In this document: piece after piece, positions 59,103 through 64,000 of the stretch | How the letters are laid out: each line of letters starts with the position of its first letter | Position numbering within the stretch: position 1 is the stretch's first letter | NCBI GenBank assembly: GCA_002483285.1 | Contig: DLHP01000033.1 | Coordinates: 1-64,000 of the forward strand | Reading direction: 5' to 3' | Source of the DNA: Flavobacterium sp. UBA7665 | GTDB lineage: Bacteria > Bacteroidota > Bacteroidia > Flavobacteriales > Flavobacteriaceae | DNA length: 64,000 bases | Made by a program: the position numbers and the translations under genes | The notes under the pieces: model-generated | What the model was told of the DNA's origin: nothing | What the model saw: only the letters and a program-made list of their open reading frames with translations | Databases searched by the model: none

Positions 59103-60470
59103 TTATACTGTTGCTTTCGCGACCAAATGTTTCACCTTCTCAAAAGGTTCGGCAACAAAATGGTCTCTGTTTTTAATTTTTTCTGGGAAACGAACGTGGT
59201 ATTCAAATTCGTCGCGGAAATGACGGATCGCCGCAGCAACGGGCCATGCAGCCGCGTCACCCAATGGGCAAATCGTATTTCCTTCAATCTTGCTCTGGAT
59301 GCTCCACAACAAATCGATATCTTCTTCACGGCCGTGGCCGTTTTCAATTCTATGCAATACTTTCTCGAGCCAACCCGTTCCTTCGCGACAGGGCGAACAT
59401 TGTCCGCAGCTTTCGTGGTGGTAGAATCTTGAGAAATTCCAGGTGTTTCTTACGATACACGAAGTGTCGTTATAGACGATGAATCCGCCCGAACCCAGCA
59501 TCGATCCGGTAGCAAAACCACCGTCGCTTAAAGATTCGTAACTCATCAATCGGTCTTCACCGGCCGCGGTTTTGTAAATTAGGTTCGCGGGTAAAACGGG
59601 AACTGAACTTCCGCCGGGAACAAAGGCTTTCAACGGTCTGTCCGAAGACATTCCACCCAAATATTCGTCAGAATTCATGAATTCGTAAACACTAAGGCCA
59701 AGTTCGATTTCATAAACGCCGGGATTTTTAATGTGTCCCGAAGCCGAAATCAATTTGGTTCCGGTTGATCGTCCAATACCGATTTTAGCGTAATCCTCAC
59801 CCGAATTGTTTACAATCCACGGCACAGCCGCAATCGTTTCTACGTTGTTCACTACTGTTGGATTTGCCCAAAGCCCAGAAACGGCCGGAAATGGTGGTTT
59901 GATTCTTGGGTTTCCGCGTTTGCCTTCAAGCGATTCAATGAGTGCGGTTTCTTCGCCGCAGATATAAGCGCCGCCGCCAATCTGCACGTACAAATCCAAA
60001 TCGTAGCCCGAACCCAAAATGTTTTTTCCGAGCCAACCGGCAGCTTTCGCTTCGGCAATGGCTTTCTCTAATATTTTATAAACCCACATGTATTCACCGC
60101 GGATGTAGATGTAGGACAAGTTCGCTCCAAGTGCGTAGCTTGACGTAATCATGCCTTCAATCAAAAGGTGTGGGATGTATTCCATAAGGAAACGGTCCTT
60201 GAAAGTGCCCGGCTCCGATTCATCGGCGTTACACACCAAATGGCGTGGTTTGCCCGATTTTTTGTCGATGAAACTCCATTTCATTCCGGCAGGGAAACCC
60301 GCGCCGCCACGACCGCGAAGTCCAGAAGTTTTTACTTCTTCGACGACTTCATCCGGGGTCATTTTCTTGAGCGCTTTCTCTACCGATGCGTAACCGCCTT
60401 CTTTGCGGTACACGTCGTAGGTCTTGATGCCCGGAACGTTAATCTTGTCTAATAATATTTTCTTTGACAT
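59103..60470 (-). CDS. nuoF: NADH-quinone oxidoreductase subunit F
   Basis: NADH-binding FMN subunit, 455 residues from the ATG at 60470; a longer start at 60515 lies inside nuoE. Signatures: GLRGRGGAGFPAGMKWSF (NADH/FMN glycine-rich loop), NADESEPGTFKDR, ICGEETALIESLEG, and the 4Fe-4S motif ESCGQCSPCREGTGW with the last cysteine in GNTICPLGDAAAWP. nuoE ends one base before this start. Confidence 0.95.
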   Translation of the reverse strand: MSKKILLDKINVPGIKTYDVYRKEGGYASVEKALKKMTPDEVVEEVKTSGLRGRGGAGFPAGMKWSFIDKKSGKPRHLVCNADESEPGTFKDRFLMEYIPHLLIEGMITSSYALGANLSYIYIRGEYMWVYKILEKAIAEAKAAGWLGKNILGSGYDLDLYVQIGGGAYICGEETALIESLEGKRGNPRIKPPFPAVSGLWANPTVVNNVETIAAVPWIVNNSGEDYAKIGIGRSTGTKLISASGHIKNPGVYEIELGLSVYEFMNSDEYLGGMSSDRPLKAFVPGGSSVPVLPANLIYKTAAGEDRLMSYESLSDGGFATGSMLGSGGFIVYNDTSCIVRNTWNFSRFYHHESCGQCSPCREGTGWLEKVLHRIENGHGREEDIDLLWSIQSKIEGNTICPLGDAAAWPVAAAIRHFRDEFEYHVRFPEKIKNRDHFVAEPFEKVKHLVAKATV

Positions 60471-60471
60471 A

Positions 60472-61002
60472 TTATTTATCGTGTAACGTGATTTTATTAT
60501 CGCGGCAATCGGCAATCAACGCGTCGATTTTTTGCTCGTTGAGGTGTTCTTTGTAGAAATCGCCGAGTTGCATCATGGGTGCGTATCCACAGGCGCCAAG
60601 GCATTCTACGCCACGCACTTCAAACATACCATCTGCTGTTGGTTCTCCAACTTTTACCCCGAGTTTGCTACAGGTGTAATCCATCAAATTCTCGACGCCG
60701 TTCAAACAGCAGGGTGAAGTCTGGCAGAACTCGAACATGTATTTCCCGATTGGGCGTTGGTTGAACATGGTGTAAAAGGTCACCACTTCATAGACTTCTA
60801 CGGGTTTTATTTTGAGGATTTCGGCCACCTTATCCTGCAATTCGATACTGAGCCAATTGTCATGCGCATCCTGTACTTCGTGCAAAACCGGCAGCAACGC
60901 CGATTTGATCTTGTCTTCGGGATAGTGCGAAATCAGTTCGTTGATGCGAGCCATTAAAGGTTCGGTGATGTTGATGTTTTGGGTGTAGTGTTTTCTTTCC
61001 AT
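60472..61002 (-). CDS. nuoE: NADH-quinone oxidoreductase subunit E
   Basis: Thioredoxin-like [2Fe-2S] subunit, 176 residues. The cluster N1a cysteines lie in CQTSPCCLNGVE and VECLGACGYAPMMQ, the usual pairs. VYEVVTFYTMFNQRPIGKY is typical. Three bases separate it from nuoD. Confidence 0.94.
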   Translation of the reverse strand: MERKHYTQNINITEPLMARINELISHYPEDKIKSALLPVLHEVQDAHDNWLSIELQDKVAEILKIKPVEVYEVVTFYTMFNQRPIGKYMFEFCQTSPCCLNGVENLMDYTCSKLGVKVGEPTADGMFEVRGVECLGACGYAPMMQLGDFYKEHLNEQKIDALIADCRDNKITLHDK

Positions 61003-61005
61003 AAT

Positions 61006-62241
61006 TTAGGCATCTAATTCTCCGGCAATCACGTTCATGCTCGATAAAATGACGATCGCATCCGACAAGAGCGCGCCTTTGATCATTTCAGGATACGCCT
61101 GGTAGTAAATGTAACAAGGCCTGCGGAAATGCAAACGGTATGGGGTTCGGCTTCCGTCGGTGACGAGAAAAAAACCAAGCTCACCGTTTCCGCCTTCTAC
61201 CGCATGATAGACTTCGGCAACCGGAACGGGCACTTCGCCCATCACAATCTTGAAATGGTAAATCAGCGATTCCATGGTTGTATACACGTCTTCTTTTGGA
61301 GGCAAATAATAGTCGGGAACGTCGGCGTGGTATGGGCCTTCGGGCATTTTGGCCAACGCCTGTTTGATGATGCTGATGCTTTCCCAAACCTCGGCGTTGC
61401 GTACGCAGAACCGGTCGTAGGTGTCACCCGATTTCCCAACGGGAACGATGAAATCGAAATCTTCATACGAAGAGTACGGATGCGCCACACGTACGTCGTA
61501 ATCGACGCCGGCAGCACGCAAATTCGGGCCTGTAAAGCCATATTCCATGGCGCGTTCGGCCGAAATGGGCCCTACATTTACCGTACGGTCGATGAAAATC
61601 CTGTTTCTTTCAAAGAGATTCTCGAACTCTTTCCAGGCAACCGGGAATTCTTCGAGGAATGTATCGAGTAATTCAAATGCTTTTGGTGTCCAATCCCTTT
61701 CGAATCCGCCGATACGACCCATGTTGGTCGTTAATCGCGCACCGCAGATTTCTTCGTAAATCTCGTATACTTTTTCACGGAATTGGAACACATATAAAAA
61801 TCCGGTATAAGCGCCGGTATCGACACCAAGGATGGAGTTGCAAATTAAGTGATCGGTGATCCTTGCGAGTTCCATCACAATCACACGCAAATACTGCGCG
61901 CGTTTGGGAACTTCTACACCGAGCAATTTCTCCAAAGTCATCCACCAACCCATATTGTTGATTGGCGATGAGCAATAATTCATGCGGTCGGTGAGTGGTG
62001 TGATCTGGTAAAACGGACGGTTTTCGGCGATTTTTTCAAACGCGCGGTGAATGTACCCGATGGTGGGCTCGGCTTCAAGGATGCGCTCGCCGTCCATAAG
62101 CAATATGTTCTGGAAAATACCGTGTGTGGCTGGGTGTGTAGGGCCTAAATTGAGGATCGAAAGCTCGCTTCCGTCCTCATTGTGTAGCTCTTTCATCATT
62201 TTAGCATACCGCTGCTCTGGTGGTAACAATAAATCTGACAT
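61006..62241 (-). CDS. nuoD: NADH-quinone oxidoreductase subunit D
   Basis: 49 kDa subunit at the quinone site, 411 residues. Signatures: NLGPTHPATHGIFQNIL, IGYIHRAFEKIAENRPF, RAQYLRVIVMELARITDHL, and the C-terminal region ending VIAGELDA. It lies between nuoC and nuoE with short gaps. In this organism C and D are separate genes, not a fused nuoCD. Confidence 0.96.
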   Translation of the reverse strand: MSDLLLPPEQRYAKMMKELHNEDGSELSILNLGPTHPATHGIFQNILLMDGERILEAEPTIGYIHRAFEKIAENRPFYQITPLTDRMNYCSSPINNMGWWMTLEKLLGVEVPKRAQYLRVIVMELARITDHLICNSILGVDTGAYTGFLYVFQFREKVYEIYEEICGARLTTNMGRIGGFERDWTPKAFELLDTFLEEFPVAWKEFENLFERNRIFIDRTVNVGPISAERAMEYGFTGPNLRAAGVDYDVRVAHPYSSYEDFDFIVPVGKSGDTYDRFCVRNAEVWESISIIKQALAKMPEGPYHADVPDYYLPPKEDVYTTMESLIYHFKIVMGEVPVPVAEVYHAVEGGNGELGFFLVTDGSRTPYRLHFRRPCYIYYQAYPEMIKGALLSDAIVILSSMNVIAGELDA

Positions 62242-62253
62242 GGCTGGCTAAAA

Positions 62254-62775
62254 TTAGAGGTTAATGGTGGTTCTTCCGAAGAAACGGTCGTCTTTGTCGG
62301 TGCGGCCTGAGTCTTCCATTGGGAATTCCTTGCGCATCGGGAACGAGATCATTTCGTCCATGTTCAGGATGCGTTTGAGTTGCGGATGCCCCTTGAAATC
62401 GATGCCGTAAAAATCGTATGATTCGCGCTCCATCCAATTGGCGCAAAGGAAAATGTTGCTCACGGTTTTGATTTCCGGCGTTGTTCCATTGAGGAACGCC
62501 TTGATCTTGATGCGCTTGTTTTCGTACCAATTGTGCAACAAATACACGATCGCAAATTGCCTGTCGGCCTCCGCATCAGGATAATGGATTGTGAATAGCG
62601 AAGTCAGGAAATGGAACCGCAATTCTTCGCTGTTTTTTAAAAACAAAAGGACAGCCGTATTACTATCGGCTGTCATTTCAAATGAAAATAAATCGCTTTC
62701 CTGCTGAAAATTCGAAACGCTTTCGTCGAATTTTTCGGTCAACTGATTTTGAATGTCTGTATTTTCTAGCGCCAT
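62254..62775 (-). CDS. nuoC: NADH-quinone oxidoreductase subunit C
   Basis: 30 kDa subunit, 173 residues. The C-terminal motif WMERESYDFYGIDFKGHPQL is the complex I subunit C signature; the N-terminal half (HFLTSLFTIHYPDAEADRQF) is more variable. It begins five bases after the nuoB stop. Confidence 0.93.
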   Translation of the reverse strand: MALENTDIQNQLTEKFDESVSNFQQESDLFSFEMTADSNTAVLLFLKNSEELRFHFLTSLFTIHYPDAEADRQFAIVYLLHNWYENKRIKIKAFLNGTTPEIKTVSNIFLCANWMERESYDFYGIDFKGHPQLKRILNMDEMISFPMRKEFPMEDSGRTDKDDRFFGRTTINL

Positions 62776-62780
62776 TTGTT

Positions 62781-63329
62781 TTATTGTATGTTATAAGAAG
62801 CCAGTAATTCCTGGTACTCAGGCGAGCTTCTCCTTCTAACCGATTCGGTTTTAACGAGTTCCTGCAATTTCATCACGCCTTCTACGATTTGCTCGGGCCT
62901 TGGCGGACAACCCGGAACGTAAACATCAACAGGAATGACTTTGTCGATGCCTTGCAAAACAGAGTACGTGTCGAAGATTCCGCCCGAACAAGCGCAGGCA
63001 CCGACTGAAATCACCCAGCGTGGCTCCGACATTTGCTCATACACCTGACGCAGGATTGGCGCCATTTTTTTAGAAATGGTTCCCATGACCATGAGCATGT
63101 CGGCCTGGCGTGGCGAAAAGCTCACACGCTCCGATCCGAAACGCGCCAAATCGTAATGCGAAGCCATCGTCGCCATGAATTCAATACCGCAGCAAGAAGT
63201 GGCAAACGGCAAAGGCCAAAGCGAATTGGCACGCGCGAGCCCAACGATATCGTCGAGTTTACCGGCGAAGAAACCTTCTCCTGTGTAGCCTTCGGGTGCG
63301 TCGGCAGTTTTTATTTTTGAATCGCTCAT
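62781..63329 (-). CDS. nuoB: NADH-quinone oxidoreductase subunit B
   Basis: Carries the N2 4Fe-4S cluster next to the quinone site, 182 residues. Cluster cysteines occur in TSCCGIEFMA (tandem pair), GACACSGG and GCPPRPEQI. A tail RRRSSPEYQELLASYN ends the protein. It is 90 bases from nuoA, with simple AT repeats between. Confidence 0.95.
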   Translation of the reverse strand: MSDSKIKTADAPEGYTGEGFFAGKLDDIVGLARANSLWPLPFATSCCGIEFMATMASHYDLARFGSERVSFSPRQADMLMVMGTISKKMAPILRQVYEQMSEPRWVISVGACACSGGIFDTYSVLQGIDKVIPVDVYVPGCPPRPEQIVEGVMKLQELVKTESVRRRSSPEYQELLASYNIQ

Positions 63330-63419
63330 TTTGATTGTTGATTTTAGATTTTAGATTTTAGAATGAAAATCAGAAATCATTTAAATGTTTTAACCTCGGA
63401 GATCAGAAATCTAAAATTA

Positions 63420-63785
63420 CTATTCCCACTCGAGGCCTTTTTTCTTGATGATGTAGAAAAATCCAACGAGTAACAGCATCATAAAGATGACCATCTTTAC
63501 CATGCCTTCCATGCCGAGTTCCTTGAAATTGATGGCCCACGGATATAAGAAAATCACTTCCACGTCGAAAAGCACGAACAGGATGGCTACGAGGAAATAT
63601 TTAACCGAAAAAGGGATACGGGCGTTACCTACTGACTCGATTCCGCACTCGAAATTTTTGTCTTTAGAAGCCGAAGATCTTTTGGGGCCTAATTTCCCGG
63701 AGATAATGATAGTACCTACAACAAATCCAACGGCTAAGAGCAGTTGCATGAGTATTGGGAAGTAATCCATTTGGGTAGATTCCAT
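63420..63785 (-). CDS. nuoA: NADH-quinone oxidoreductase subunit A
   Basis: First gene of the operon. 121-residue membrane subunit with three helices; the loop KNFECGIESVGNARIPFSVKYFL with the conserved cysteine and the following helix FLVAILFVLFDVEVIFLYPW are diagnostic. A consensus promoter lies 31 bases upstream. Confidence 0.95.
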   Translation of the reverse strand: MESTQMDYFPILMQLLLAVGFVVGTIIISGKLGPKRSSASKDKNFECGIESVGNARIPFSVKYFLVAILFVLFDVEVIFLYPWAINFKELGMEGMVKMVIFMMLLLVGFFYIIKKKGLEWE

Positions 63786-63816
63786 AGCAAAAAGGTTATT
63801 TTTTTGTAAACTTTTA

Positions 63817-63846
63817 CAAAGATAGTTGTCGAGAATTAATTAGCAA
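63817..63846 (-). promoter_or_regulatory. consensus promoter of the nuo operon
   Basis: Minus-strand TATCTTTG (complement of 63817-63824) and TTG (complement of 63844-63846) are 19 bases apart, a perfect match to the Bacteroidota -7/-33 pattern. The nuoA start codon follows after about 30 bases. Confidence 0.8.
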
Positions 63847-63922
63847 CCAAATTTTGGATTTTCATCGCGATGCAAACGTTGTAACTTCGTAATTTTTATT
63901 GATTATAAATAAGAAAGAAGTC

Positions 63923-63956
63923 TAAAGACCGCTATGCTGAAAGACCGCTGCGCTGC
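63923..63956. repeat. two 16-17-base direct repeats near the right edge
   Basis: AGACCGCTATGCTGAA and AGACCGCTGCGCTGCA follow each other, with AAGAAG sequence around them. It is an intergenic simple repeat; nothing else is seen from 63850 to the end of the window. Confidence 0.5.
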
Positions 63957-64000
63957 AAGAAGAAAGAGTTAAGACTTCCATAAACTCGACAGTCGTTCTT

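Overview
The window looks like chromosome of a member of the Flavobacteriaceae (Bacteroidota). The signs are several type IX secretion (T9SS) C-terminal sorting domains, promoters of the Bacteroidota type (a -7 box like TAnnTTTG and a TTG near -33) with no purine-rich ribosome binding sites, a short NuoG without its molybdopterin domain, a TPR/membrane/HTH regulator, and house-keeping genes (prs, pth, rplY, bioB, ribF) typical of Flavobacterium. The core genes have moderate GC. Parts of the accessory region are clearly more AT-rich.

Layout. 1-3300: biotin genes bioD-bioA and a lone ketosynthase. 3350-21614: a surface-protein block with a giant PA14/Ig-like adhesin, a beta-helix protein, a 1489-residue multidomain protein, a BNR-propeller protein, a mini protein that is little more than a sorting domain, and recX. 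21717-35166: TPR-HTH regulator, bioB, a small membrane protein, ribF, two tandem secreted zinc metalloproteases, a lipoprotein, pth, rplY (ribosomal L25) and prs.

35437-49979: a genomic island inserted at a tRNA-Leu(CAA) gene. It carries a large serine recombinase whose 3' end runs antisense into the tRNA, a short tyrosine recombinase, an FtsH-like lone peptidase, an XRE repressor with its operator and a tightly packed cassette of tiny genes (lipoprotein, 50 aa, membrane, zinc-ribbon), a replication-initiator-like winged-helix gene behind an inverted-repeat origin-like region, and a three-gene AT-rich operon on the minus strand. That operon encodes an HD dGTPase-like protein, a nucleotidyltransferase fused to an Eco57I-type N6-adenine methyltransferase, and a PD-(D/E)XK-like nuclease. 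The genes overlap end to start. This is the best candidate for an undescribed (probably anti-phage) system. The island ends in a tandem array of about 73-bp repeats whose junction contains the last 13 bases of the tRNA region.

50107-63785: the complete respiratory complex I operon nuoA to nuoN on the minus strand, interrupted between nuoH and nuoI by an ORF6N-domain gene and a dispersed hairpin repeat. A consensus promoter lies in front of nuoA and a terminator follows nuoN. Four good copies of a dispersed hairpin repeat with compensating stem changes sit between genes at about 2043, 33178, 34048 and 56228.
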